Below are positions 10,478-22,800 of a stretch of 64,000 bases of DNA, one piece after another. Location of the stretch: positions 40,600,963 to 40,664,962 of the forward strand of contig CM064421.1 in the NCBI GenBank assembly GCA_032690845.1, written 5' to 3'. The notes under the pieces are model-generated. The model worked only from the letters and a program-made list of their open reading frames with translations. It was not told the origin of the DNA and did no database searches. How positions within the stretch are numbered: position 1 is the first letter of the stretch; each line of letters begins with the position of its first letter. The DNA is from Eleusine coracana subsp. coracana. Its lineage: Eukaryota > Streptophyta > Magnoliopsida > Poales > Poaceae. The position numbers were made by a program, and so were the translations under genes.

Positions 10478-12167
10478 ATGGCGTCCGCCTCACCATCATG
10501 GGTCATCCTGTACAAGGCCCCGCGCGTGTCCGCCGGCGGCGACATCTCCCTCGCACTCGCAGCACCACCGCTCGTCACCAGGCTCGACATCAGGCCCGGG
10601 GTCTTCCCCGCCGACCCGGTCACGCCGTCCATGGTCCGCTTCCCCTGCATCCTCGCCACCGACCCCTCAGGCCTCGTCCTCGCCATCGCTTCACCGTCCA
10701 AGTCCGATCGCACCTCCTCGCCCGCCTACATCATCCTCGACGTGCCCTCCGCCACCGTCTCCCGCATCCCCGACCCCAAATTCTTCAGCGCGTCCAGCGT
10801 CGGCGTCATCGCCACGCCCGGCGGCGGTTACAGGGTCGTCGAACTCCGGATGAACACGGACCTCCTGTGCATGTTCTGCTTCTCGTTGGAGACCGGAGGC
10901 GAGTGGGTCCACAAGAGCGTCACCAACCCTAGGCCTAACTGGCTATGGACCTTCTGTGACGTCATCACCCACGATGGCAAGCTCTGGTGGGTGGACCCTG
11001 CCGCCGGGATCCTCACCTGCGACCCCTTCGCCGACGTGCCGGAGATGGCCTATGTCTCGCTCCCGAAAGGAGAGGAACACAACAAGACTCATTGCGGATG
11101 TGGCTACTGCTCCAAGAGGGAGGTCGCCTCCCGCCGCCGCATCAAGCTCAGCAACGGCAAGTTCCGCAGCATCAAGATGGGCTGTGCGCGCGAGGGCGAG
11201 GCGCCCAAGCTCACCATGCACACGCTCACCGACCTTACGACGACGGTCGAGTGGGCGCTCGAGTACCAAGTGAGCTTTGATGAGATCTGGAACGACGACA
11301 GCTACAAGACGGCGGGGTTGCCGGTGAAGGCGCCCGTGCTTGCGCTCATCCACCCCAACAACCCCGACGTCGTCTACTTCTTTCTGGAGGAGTACATCTT
11401 CGGCGTCGACGTGCCTGCAAGGAAGGTGGTGCAGTGTGCGCCCCACGAGCTAGACACGCCGGCGTTGGAAGGTGACCACCCCTCGTCTCAGTGCGTTCTC
11501 GCATGGGAGCTGCCGCCAACCCTGACCACAGGTACATCACAACCTCTGCCATCTCCCTGTGTTTCCTTCGTTGTTTTGTCACACTGTGTCTGCGAAAGTT
11601 GTCTGATCTTGCAAAGTTCAATTTCCAGTGCCTGGTGCCACTCCATTTGCATATGCATAAGTATTATCGTACATTCCCCTGTTTGATCAACGTGACCTTG
11701 ATAGGTGCGCCCTTGGGTTTGCTTAATTTGCTTGCCAAACATCCAGAGTCCTTAGCTCGGGTCTGCTTGCCAAACATACAGCAAGTTTTCCTCTTGGTTA
11801 AATTGGGAATGCCACATTTCGCATTTCATGAGTCTGTCTTAATCTTCATTCACAACAAAATTGTAGCTGGTTATTTTTATCAAAAACACAAACATGCATA
11901 TTCAGAATCTTTTGACAAATATATTTTGTGCCTATTAACTGATTACAGATTTATGAACTTATTAAGTGCACCTTTTTTTTTAGACAATGGAACATGGTCC
12001 CGGCCTCTACATTAGTCCACCTATTGATTGTGCTCATAACACTAATGTTACTACATATTCTGAATATTTTTACAAACTTGTGGTGCTTATTACTGATTAT
12101 AGGTCTACTTGAGGAAGGCTCTGACGATGGCGTGAAGGAAGAGTCACAGGCCGAGAAGTCAAACTAG
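10478..12167 (+). CDS. DUF1618 domain protein, tandem copy 3 (two exons)
   Basis: Exon 1 is 10478-11531 and exon 2 is 12103-12167, joined at ACA G|gtaca...ttatag|GTCTACTT. The spliced product is 372 aa. Exon 2 adds an acidic tail (LLEEGSDDGVKEESQAEKSN) in the only reading phase without stops. The start matches MASASPSWV of copy 2; an upstream in-frame ATG at 10403 lies in the leader. Motifs: FCFSLETGGEWV, WWVDPAAGILTCDPF, HCGCGYC and YIFGVDVPARKVVQCAPHE. The function of the family is not established. If unspliced, the frame would run to 11686 with an unrelated hydrophobic tail, which I think less likely. Confidence 0.85.
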
Positions 12168-14051
12168 GTTTGCATACCAATCTGAAGCTCTGCTCATGAC
12201 CAGTTGACTACCGCTGCAGTGGTCGTCTACCTTCTGGCTATATCTATCTACCTGTTTACCTAAAGACTGTCCTTCGATATATTTCTACAATAAATGGACG
12301 CTTCTCAATTTATTGGATACCGTGGCGCAACTTGAACTTTCAGTAGCTCTTACTGACTGATGATTCTCTTACTTTGGTTCTCTTGACTATACGCTAGCGA
12401 TTATGTCTCGGTATGCTTAAATATTGAAACTGTGGCTTGCACCCTTCCCGATTTTGCGAGCTATAGTATTGAGCTTATATGTACGGATGCATCGACCGTG
12501 CTGTGTCTACACCAAATTTGTGAACTAGTTGACTCAAAGTATCACCAAAATAAGCAGGACGAGAATGGAAGCGCTGAATTATGAGGCTTAAGCAGGCGAG
12601 AGAATAGCGCCTGGCTTTCAATCCTGTAGAGCAACAGATAGGTGATACATGAGCCATCGTAGAATCCTCGATCTACTAAAGAAAGTGGAAAGTGACATCT
12701 GAATATACAGATAAATATATACAGCATATAGTAGCATACTACGTTCATATAACCCGGCTATTCTACAGCACTCGAACTTCTGAAACGATGCAACATTCAT
12801 TGCATACGCGACGCTACATTACCTTTCAGTAACCTCAGCACCACAACCAGTGAATGGCTCATGGAACAGAGTACACCTGAACTCACCAACCATGACATGA
12901 ACTAAACTTGCTAAGCATCCAGCAAGTATATAAACATTTCATCTTCGTTTGTTTGCAAATTTTACATCACGCATTTCCTTAATCTTTTTAAAGCTTCATT
13001 CATGGGTGTTACTCAGTACTAACCTTTGGGCTTGTATTGCCTGCAACATTAATATGTCGTATGTGAGTAAGCACAAAAGAACTGTGTAGCTGGTAGCCTG
13101 TTGTGCGTTTACATGTGCGTATGATATGCAGATTTCCATGTTTGTAATTTGGCTTGGCTATTTTTCAGCCTTTTTAATTTGTTAATAGTGTGGCGTACCT
13201 GGTTTGTTATCTTGTGGTGTACATGTTGCCAGGGATAGTTGCCTAGTATTGGCTCGCGTGATACTCTACGATTTATCTGTCGTTGATATTCTCTCGGTTC
13301 TTGGGTTCTTATCTGCCGATTGACCATTTGTCTTTAAAGGTGAAGTTCAAGATAAACACACTTTTCACAAGGTTCCTATATTCTCTCGGTTCTTGGGTTC
13401 TTAGCTGCCGATTGACCATTTGTCTTTAAAGGTGAAGTTCAAGATAAACACACTTTTCACAAGTCTTGCCAGTGTCAATAGGATCGGTTGATCAGATACG
13501 AGAAGCGCAAGTAAGGTCCAGTGTTGTGGGATTGTGCGTTGTGCCTGGCTAGGATCTTGACAACTTCAACTGTACGTAAAAACATTTGTGAACCATTTGA
13601 TCTGGGTGATCTGGGTTCATCAGATACGAGAAGCGCAAGTAAGATTCACCCAGATCACTGACGAGTTAAGCGGCGCAAGAATGGAAGTGTTGAATTATGA
13701 AGCTGAACTACTGAAGTAAGCGTGAGAGAACAGTCCTACAGAATCTCTACTGAGGCAAACTGGAAAGCAAATATACAGCAGAGAGGAATACTACATTTAG
13801 TGCCTAGCACGCACCTCTGAAACGATGCAACATTCATTCCATACACCACACTACAGATTATTGTAAATGGATGACGCTGACAGTTTCCTTAAGTAACTTC
13901 AGCAGCACAACCAGTGGGTGACTCACAAAACGGACTAAATACTTGAGCAGAGGAACCATGACATGGACTAACACTACTTGGTGGAACAACATGATATGGT
14001 TCAACCTCGAGTACAGAATGTCGAACAAGGATACAGGCTGTGCTGTACTAC
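12168..14051. other. Intergenic between DUF1618 gene 3 and the Hsp70-like gene
   Basis: No gene is seen. The segments 12540-12610 and 13490-13735 are related to each other and to 3345-3550. A local tandem duplication lies at 13286-13463. The rest is unremarkable. Confidence 0.5.
13286..13463. repeat. Tandem duplication, period 92
   Basis: About 86 bp starting atattctctcggttcttggg is present at 13286-13371 and 13378-13463 with a single mismatch (tatctgcc versus tagctgcc). Near identity implies a recent event. Confidence 0.9.
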
Positions 14052-15785
14052 TCATGGCTGCAGCTTAGGGAGAACAGCCAGGTCCAGTTTGCTGCCATAC
14101 ATTTTGGCCAGAGCCTGCCCGCACCAGCCATGGCCGTCATCTAGTGTTGGCATCCTCACCTCGATGAATGGCGGAACACCTTGGCCTTGAGGCTTGATAA
14201 CTCCTGCAAACACCCTGAGGACATTGGAAGCGTCGATGTCCATGCAAACACTGATTTCAACGGTTCCCTTAGGTGCTGGTGGAATACCAGGGATCTTGAA
14301 GTATCCTAACAGATGGTTCTCTTCAGCACGTTCCCCTTCGCCTTCATACACAGAAATAAGAGCTTCAGTCTGATTATCATGTGTTGTTGTGAATAGCATC
14401 TCCCTTCTTGCTGGAACTGTTGTGTTCCTCTGAATAATGGCAGCAAAGTTGTCACCATCAGCACGAATTCCCAAGTTCATTGGAGTTGCCTGAATCGTCA
14501 GAAGATCCAAGCTCCCTGCAGGGTCTGTCACTCCTGAAGCGATGGCTCCTTCCAATGCAGCACCTGTAACAGCAGCTTCCAAAGCATCTATGTTCTTGTA
14601 AGAGACTTCCGTCTTACACAGGCCCAGGACGAGGCTTCTGATTCTGGGGATCCTGGAACACCCTCCAACTAATATGACATCGTTGATGTCCTCTGGTACC
14701 AACTTTGCATCAGCCAAGCACTGGTTGATTATCTTTTCAACCTTTTCAAAAATGACCCGATTAATTAGTTCGAACTCTGCATGGTCTAGAACTTTTGACA
14801 CTTTCTGACCATCCCCCAAATTTACATTGATCTCCACAGAGTCCTGGCAAGCTAATTTGTGAATGGCATCCTGAGTTGCAATCCGCAATAAACCCATCGA
14901 CCTGATTCTATCCATTGTCTGACCAGCATATAAACTATCAAAATTAGGAACAAGGTGGCGCATTATGTTCTGAAGAATATCTTCTCCACCGACAGAGCAT
15001 CCAGATAATGCTCTTATTTGAGAAACACCTCCAGCAGTTGCAGCCACAGCTGCATCACAATACCCAGCACCCATGTTAAATATCAGCGCAATCTTCTCAA
15101 TGCCACTTCCCATGTTGTCATGCATGAGCTGCTGCTGCTGCTGAGCGTACAGAAGTGCAACTGCAGTGGGCTCTGGCATCAACCTCAACACATGCAGCCC
15201 CGCCATTGCACAGGCTCTTTCGATCCTAGTCTGCTGAAACCGGCTGAATGCAACAGGAATGGTAAGCACGGCATTCCGCACTGGATGTTTAAGGTGCATC
15301 TCTGCCAATGCCTTTAATTCAAGCAGAAAGATTGCAAGAACTTCTTCTGGAGTAGTAGATCGCCACATATTGTTCACCAGCGCTGCAATAAAAGGCCTCA
15401 CACCGATCCCCAGTGTTTGCACCAGAAAAGGGAGGGCCTTGCTAGCTTGAACCACTTCATCAGTGTCCATTCTCCCAATAAGGCGTTTCATGTTGAATAT
15501 GGCACTTCCTGATAGAACATCTCTTTCCTCGTGAGCATTTTCTTTGGCCGCTCCTCCAGTAACTCCAGCTGAAAGAGTGTCATCTTTGAACATGACATAT
15601 GACCTCATCCCTTTCTGGTTGCGTGTATTTTTTAAGAGCTCCACTTGGTGACCATTCCAAACAGCAACGCTGCACTTGGAAGTTCCAATGTCAATGCCGA
15701 TAGCAACATCAGGAAATGATGGTTGTGATTTATCTTCCCCAGTGGTCTCACTATCCGATGCCACGGTGTAGAATGGTTCAGCCAT
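14052..15785 (-). CDS. Atypical short Hsp70-family protein (HSP70-8/HSP70T-2-like)
   Basis: 577 aa in one coding exon. The nucleotide-binding domain begins at GIDIGTSKCSVAVW (30-43); KRLIGR (100-105) and MPEPTAVA (203-210) are present, and the third signature reads VILVGGCSRIPRI (370-382). The linker SLDLLT (425-430) leads into a short beta-domain. The helical lid and an EEVD tail are absent, so it is shorter than canonical cytosolic Hsp70 (about 650 aa). The phosphate-2 motif, normally DLGGGT, reads NMGAGY (237-242). From memory this resembles Arabidopsis At2g32120. The start at 15785 is chosen because an acceptor (ttatag|G) lies immediately before the ATG, which rules out the longer frame from 15863. 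Probably cytosolic, since no targeting signal is seen; it may be a co-chaperone-like or regulatory Hsp70 rather than a foldase. Confidence 0.9.
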   Translation of the reverse strand: MAEPFYTVASDSETTGEDKSQPSFPDVAIGIDIGTSKCSVAVWNGHQVELLKNTRNQKGMRSYVMFKDDTLSAGVTGGAAKENAHEERDVLSGSAIFNMKRLIGRMDTDEVVQASKALPFLVQTLGIGVRPFIAALVNNMWRSTTPEEVLAIFLLELKALAEMHLKHPVRNAVLTIPVAFSRFQQTRIERACAMAGLHVLRLMPEPTAVALLYAQQQQQLMHDNMGSGIEKIALIFNMGAGYCDAAVAATAGGVSQIRALSGCSVGGEDILQNIMRHLVPNFDSLYAGQTMDRIRSMGLLRIATQDAIHKLACQDSVEINVNLGDGQKVSKVLDHAEFELINRVIFEKVEKIINQCLADAKLVPEDINDVILVGGCSRIPRIRSLVLGLCKTEVSYKNIDALEAAVTGAALEGAIASGVTDPAGSLDLLTIQATPMNLGIRADGDNFAAIIQRNTTVPARREMLFTTTHDNQTEALISVYEGEGERAEENHLLGYFKIPGIPPAPKGTVEISVCMDIDASNVLRVFAGVIKPQGQGVPPFIEVRMPTLDDGHGWCGQALAKMYGSKLDLAVLPKLQP

Positions 15786-15786
15786 C

Positions 15787-16534
15787 CTATAAAGCAAGAT
15801 TTCATCAGTCATAGACTGCTCACAGACTTCTTGTATATATAAAAGGAAAAAAATTAAGCCCAAGGTTCAAATGAAAATGCAGTCGGAATGGGATATCTGT
15901 AATACCAATAAAATCTAGCAAAGGAAATCCTCAGCCAGTAGAAGTAAAATCTAGCTGAGTACAACTAGGAAAGGAATTTAAAGAACCTTAGGTTTCAGGT
16001 TAAAATTGCATACCGTCCAAACTTGAACCTCATATAATAAATCCAACAAAGGGCAGTTTTAATAGCATACAACTAACACCTAAAAAGAACCGAGCCTTGC
16101 AAATGTGAATCCAGAATAAATTAGTGATACGGGAGACATGGACTAATGCAAAATACTGCTCTTCATTCCCCAATTGTAAGCCTACACAGCTGTTCATGCT
16201 GCCTGATTGACCAGATAAGGAGGCCACGGCCACTTCAGCAACCATACACATGGCCTCATTTTCCAGGTTGTTCAGTTTTCCCTTCGGCCCTTTTCCATTC
16301 CATTCTTAGATGTAAAACCTAGGTAAACCCTAGCACTCACATGAGCACACTCACCACGACGCCAACATATCCACACGATCATACAACCTATTCTGCCAGA
16401 AGGCCCCTAAAGAAGTCAAACACACGCGCACTGCGTAATTAGAATCTAGCCGTGTCCAATCAAGCTAATTAAATCCAGCTAATTAGATCGCGGATCAAAG
16501 AAACCAAATCAAGAGGAGGTCGGAGATTCCTTAC
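15787..16534 (-). other. 5'-UTR intron of the Hsp70-like gene
   Basis: On the minus strand a GGTCAG|GTAAGG donor (16535/16534) and a TTTATAG|G acceptor (15787/15786) delimit a 748-bp intron that ends one base before the ATG. The non-coding first exon would run from 16535 upstream into the GC-rich block to about 16890. Leader introns of this kind often raise expression in grasses, but that is inference here. Confidence 0.65.
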
Positions 16535-16899
16535 CTGACCAAGCGTCGGGGAGCGGGAAGTGCTTATCGCGCGTCGCTCGGCTCGTTGTTGCTGATGCTT
16601 CAGAGAGAGCAACACAGGCGGCAGTACTGACAGTCAATGCTTCCAGCGAGTAGGTTGTTGTCAAGTGAAGTGGAGAGTGGGGGGTGGAAGGAGGTAGAAG
16701 AAGGGGGAAAGGCAAGGTGGCGAGGTGCATCTTCTGGAGAGGACGAGAAAGCGCGCGCACCGTCCGGCACGCGGCGCCTGCCGCCGAATCCGAGGTCAGG
16801 CTCCTCCTGGAAGAGTCGGGAAGTGGGCATAGCCTGCCTGATCTCGGATCGCCGCGTAGCTTCCCTGTTGGGCCCTTCCCCATCGCATTGTAACGCTGG

Positions 16900-19800
16900 G
16901 CTGTCTAACGCTTGGCCTATGGAAGTTGAAAAAGGGCCGTCTTGCAGCGATAATGTGTATGGGCTCGTCGGCTCGAGTTGGAACTGAAGAAGATGGGCTC
17001 GCACCTGCTGCCTAAGCCCAAGTTAGACTAAGACTGGGTTTGGACTCCTCTTTGATCCTAAGCTTGTGTGATGATGATAGTATTTGGTGCCTGCGAGCTG
17101 CAACTGAACAACCGAGTGTGCATCAAAACTCTGAACAGTCAGGGAAGCAGAGAATGCCATTCCGAATTTAGTACTAGCGACGAGGAAGGACAATGAAGTG
17201 CTCTTGTATCCGATGGTTAGTTCAGTGAGACCAGAAGTAAGCATGAGTCTGTCTTAAGATCCAACAAGTCTACACCCTTTTCTTTCAGACAATGTACAGG
17301 GTTTCATCGCGCATCTATAACTTTAAAAAATTGTCAACGAAACATCACTACTACTTCGTACCACGAATCAGTATGTCACCTTCAGTTTCACAGTATCACC
17401 CGCACTAGAAAGTTTTGCTCGCCCCATTTCACCGCCGAACACAAGGTTTCCTCGATCCTTTTTTCAAGGATTCAAACGAGAACGCAAATAAAGCGGCTAC
17501 GGCCAGCAGCAGTCCATCCCGTGAGGTCCGTCAGACCCAAATCCGGATCCCCTCCGACGTTCAACGCGAGGCGGCGGGCGCCAATAATTACGACCTCGAC
17601 GAACAATCTCAGTGACTACCGGCTCGCCGGCCCGGTATCATCCAGGCAAGCCGCATCATTGCGTAAACACACGGACACGAACCACGTATCCCGCGCGAGT
17701 GCCGTGCTCTGCCGGCAGCGTACCGGACACGGGGATCGGCGGCCAGTCAGCACAGCCACGTCAGTCAACCCAAGTCCCCGCACACGCCCTTGTTTTTCGT
17801 CCCCTCGCGACTCGCGTCCATCAAATCCACCAAAACTGTAGCTGCGGCTAGCCTGGGCGATAGCTACCCGAAAAGCAGTAGTACTACTACATGGAAAACA
17901 GGAGCAAGTGCTAAGATTAACGGGATGATTGGGTTTGCCTGTGCCTGCTGGACTCGACGCCGGTAATCATGCTGCTGGCCTAGTGGGGGAGATCTTGTGT
18001 AAGAACCCAAGAAAAAAGAGAATATCCAACGACCGGCGGGATGACGGGAAAGAAGAGAACTCTCTCTAACTAAACCCTCTCTGTTCGCGTGCATCAACGC
18101 ATGCTTAGCTTGGAATTCAAAATCCAGAGAAACATCCATCATCCGACCAGGTTAGATTCTCCGCTACGTACTGCCGCCATACACGGCTAATAATCGAGTC
18201 GAGCGCTTGCCGGCCGGCCGGCCCCGTGCCCCCGGCCGTGGACTTTTACCCTCCGGCATGCAGTTCCGTTCCAGCTAGTGGTACTAGCAACAGTACTTGC
18301 CCGTCGTGCACACGCACTTTCCTTTCAAATTTGAAAGGAGAGAGAGAGAGATTCCCAATCCCTGGAACGCATATGATTATGGGGGGCTCATAAGTCGCTG
18401 ATGACTGACTTATGGACGGCCCTGCAGCAGGGATTAAAGGAAGAACAAGACAACAATGGATTCCACCTACTACACATCTTCCGATCAGTATGTTTGTCCT
18501 GCGTCATGGCACGACATGAGACCATGAGTTGCAGCAGGTTTCCACGCATGTGGGCCGATCACCGATGCAGTGATTTCGCCAATTGAAAAAAAAAAAAAGG
18601 GGAAACGATGATGATAAGAACTAGGCATAATTGTCAATGATGCCCGGATCCTGGTTCCACATCATGAGAGTTCAGACAGTTTATTCAAATTAGATTGACC
18701 AATGGAGCAAAATCCACAACGATTGCACGTACTAGTAGTATTATACTAGTTTGTTTTGATCTTCCATTTCAAACTCTAAGTGCTACTGTAGATTGGAGTG
18801 TGCTAGAGTATTCTAATTGTCACTAATGAGTACTAGCAGTGAGTAGGTTGATGGTCTGCGCAATTCTAACAGTAGCAGCTTCTCCGCTGCACTGTAGTAC
18901 AAGCTTCTCGCGTGTGAAGACTTCGAACTGGAGAAGTCGGTGCGGTGGGGGCGCAGACATGTGGGCCCGTCACCCGACATTCCGCGTGATCCGCGATGGT
19001 CTGCCCTGTAAATTGATGTCCCCCCCCCCCAAGTGGTCTTTCTGAAAACGAACAAAGGAGCTAGCTCAGCAGCTCAGCAGGAACATAACCTAATTTTATC
19101 TCGCCGCGCTGCAAGAAATTAAGAGCGACCTCGTGGACTCGTGGCGGGGACCTGGCAACCCTGAAACCGGACCATCGCAGTATGGTCGGTAGCACTGCAG
19201 CTCTAGCCTCTATACTTATGAATGTGACCGGTCGCGAGTTGGAGTACAGTGCTTCTACTCGCAGAGTTGGAATATTCAGCCTAGCTTCTAGCGAGAAACG
19301 GGTATGTATGCCTGTATGCATGCGTCTGGATATATAAATGATGGGCAGTCTCCTTCGGTTTCAGCGTAAATTTTGTCCAGTGGAAATTCATTCGCGGGGA
19401 AAGTTTCCACTGACTTCCGAGAAAGACCTGAACGAACGTGCCACCAGTGGCTAATTGTTGCTGATGCTACATGGTATTCATTTTCCTCCGGGTCTCCGGG
19501 ATTAAGGTTTACATAGGGCTTCACTACATGTATCAGCAACAATTATGACCAATTATGCGATGAAGCTCAAATGGTTAATCAACCCTAAATATGCACGTCT
19601 GCGGGTCAATGTGTGGATGTAATCGAGAATGGTAATTGTTTATCTGGCAACTTTAAACTTACTATCGACGTGAAAAGCGCTTGCATGTCCATGCTGCCCA
19701 GCCTGACCTTTGCTTCTTTCTTACTGATCGCCCAGCGAGGGGAGCAAGCAGCGCGTGTCGTTTGGACTCTGGACTCACTGATTGCTGCTTATTCTTGCAT

Positions 19801-22800
19801 CATCTTTTTGCAGACAAGGACTCTGAGTTCATCGGGGGGCGGTAAGCTGGAAATTACGGTCAATCTACCTGGCGCCCACGTGACAAAATGTACCACAGAA
19901 ATGGTAACCTTCAAATGGGAAATGGCATGCTGCTAAACAGCTCGTACGCAACTGAAGTCTGAACCATCTCCGAGTGCAGACTGGAGACCTGGACGACTGA
20001 TCAGGCATCACACGCTGTATATACTGTCAAACAGTTCATATTCCCATGGCCGCCCGATTGAAGCAACACACGGTAGTTCGTTTTGTGTCACCAGACACTA
20101 GTGGTGTCTAGTAGTACTAGTAAAATGCTAGTACTACTGATAATCTGGCGTTACGTACAGGGAGAGTGAGTGAGAAAAAAAAAATATATATGCAGTGCTC
20201 GCCAGCACCATCATTCATTCATTGACACAGTTCATACGGTAATTCTGAATGAACTGAACCTCATGTGACGACACCGACTCTTTTTTTCCTCTCTGATGAT
20301 GAAGATTGAATAAAGCTGATGACCAATCTGAACGGCCAATAATAAAGGAAGAAACGGCGCAGAGGAAAGCAGGACTGAACCCACCAAAAAAAAACCGTCA
20401 ATCAATCGGCCCACTCCGTCGCCTCCACCCGTACACGACCATCCGACGATCCGGCCAAGTGCTCTCTGGCGACCAACGCGACACGACGCGTGACGCGAAC
20501 CGCCCGGCGGATCCCGCGGCCTTCCCCAAACAATCCAGGCAGCGCGAGCCAAAACCATCCCCAACCGGTGACGCAACACGGCGCATGCAGCGCCAGATCA
20601 GATCGCCACCATCCCGTCCATCATCGATCCCGGCTGCCCCCCGGGATTCCGCCAAGCGCAACCCGACGCCGCACTCGCCGCCATGCTGCCTGATCACCTC
20701 CTCCTCCACGGGTCAACCGCGTGCCCATGCTCGCCTGCATGCATGCATGCACGCCGCTGAATTTTCCTTTCGTTCCACCCGGGTGTCCACCTCGTGAACC
20801 GTAAAAAGGAGACGCACTTTCACCGTCGGTCCCACGGCGGCGCGACGGGGCCCGGCCACGGCTGCCAGTTGCCTTGCCACACCCCCGCGACGCACGCAGG
20901 ATGAGAAAACGGCGTGCATATCAGCATGCCCATGATGCCATGCACGGCTGGATGGAGTCGAGTCGGGACGAAAGCCGGAAAGGCTGGTTAGGTAAGCTGC
21001 CAGCACTGTCGCACGGTCAGTTTTGCGGTTAATAAAAAGGTCCGGGACGAGGTGCCGCTTTTGCTCATTTCACGTCTCGCACCGGCAGTACTGTTGCAGT
21101 GGCTGCCGGGTTGCCGGCGCCTGGCTTGGTCCAGCACCTCGCAAAAGCTTTCGCGGTCGGCAGTTTTCAACGCAAGAAAGTCATACACTCACTCATACGA
21201 CGCCGCATCATCCGTCATCACTCATGACCTTCCGGACCGGGCTATGGGCCTGGATATGACATGGCACAAGGGCTTCAATCCATCCTTCAGCCCAACCCAA
21301 CCCATGTCTAATCGGATTTACAGTTGCCAGTCGCCCACTGCCGTGGTGCGTACAATCCTGCCCCTGCTTTTGCCCGCTTCGGCTGACTGCACGTCAATCC
21401 GTAGCATCGTGCGTGGACGCACGATCGATCGTGCAGTCTGTTGTTACCCGCCGGGCAATGGCTTTCAATCTCTCATACACCGCCCGCACTGAAGCACACA
21501 ATCAGGTTGCCTGCCTTTAAGATTTGATGGTGGTGCCAAAGTACCGACAATCATTGCAACATTGGATCGCAATCAAGCAGCAATCATACTAGGCAACACT
21601 AGCACAAAATTAATTTTCAAGTTCAAACATGCCTATCAGATACAGTTACGCTGTACTACTTCTGAACTGCATACAAAATACAAAATGCCTATGCTTTCGT
21701 ACTTCTTAATTAATTCATGGGTGCCTTTCAGTTCTCTGTTTGAGGGTGTCACGCTACACCACAGCCGGTCACTTCTGCTTCTCCAAGTCGCCGCCATGGC
21801 TCCACCATGCGCCCCCACGTACGGCCCCAGCCTAAGCAAGCAATGGATATTCGTGATCCGATCCAACGGTAGCTTATGGACCATGGTTAGCATTGGGTTG
21901 CTTGCACGCAGCACGTTCTCTGGAGATGCATGCATGCCATATTGCCATGGGACCTCTACGGCGAGCTACTTCCAATGGCATGAGACGCCCAAGGCCAAAT
22001 TTGCTGAGACGGATAGAAATAGAATAAGCCTGATGACGTACGTACGAGATCACAAGAACACGCATCATTGCAAAACGCATCACAGACGTCTCCCGTCCCT
22101 GTCAACAAGGCTATCGCTGTCCCGGACACCGGTCCCTCGAGATCACAAGCCGATGGAGACTGCAGCGGAAAGCCCTGGCGTGTGAGCTAGCAGCTAGGCT
22201 ACTGATGCTAATCCTGGACAAGGCGCTAATGGACATGGCTGATCACAGGTTGCCTGTCCATTCCGCTTGGTGGTTACTGGTTAGCAGCCATGGGGACTTG
22301 GGGAAGAGCCACCACACGTGGGAACACAGAAACCGCATACGTCTCGCTGCCTGTCGAGCTCGATCGAGATCAGGCAGCGCCGGCGTTGGGTGGAGCGGAG
22401 CGAGCCAAGGGCCGATAGTCCACACGTACTTGCTCTGCTCGGCGAGCGCGGCAGCCGAACCAACGACGGAACTTGCTGCGATACATGCATGCACACGGCT
22501 CGCTGATGCTGCTCTGCTCTGCTGCTGATGCGGGTGAACTAATAAGCATCATGCTGCGTGTGCGCCAGAGAATAGCAATGAGACTACTAAGCACTGTGAA
22601 CAACTGTAGAGGGACTGATTATGATGTAAGCCCTGTTGGTATGTAGTGCCCTTTTAAGAAAAACAGAACTATTTTAGCAGGGGGGACAGGCTGATAGGAA
22701 TTGTCAGCAAGTCTTCTTGATTTTTTTCCCCTGGTTGTCTGGTTCATCTGGACAGTTCTTGTTTTCAGACGAAGGCTGCCTTTCATTACGTTGGACACGA

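Noticed and set aside
15786..15863. N-terminal extension of the Hsp70-like ORF (start at 15863)
   Set aside because: The extension is intron sequence: a TTTATAG|G acceptor lies directly before the ATG at 15785.
16509..16883. 124-aa minus-strand frame just upstream of the Hsp70-like gene
   Set aside because: It lies in the probable non-coding first exon; after splicing at 16535 it would be out of frame with the Hsp70 ATG, so it is at most a uORF.
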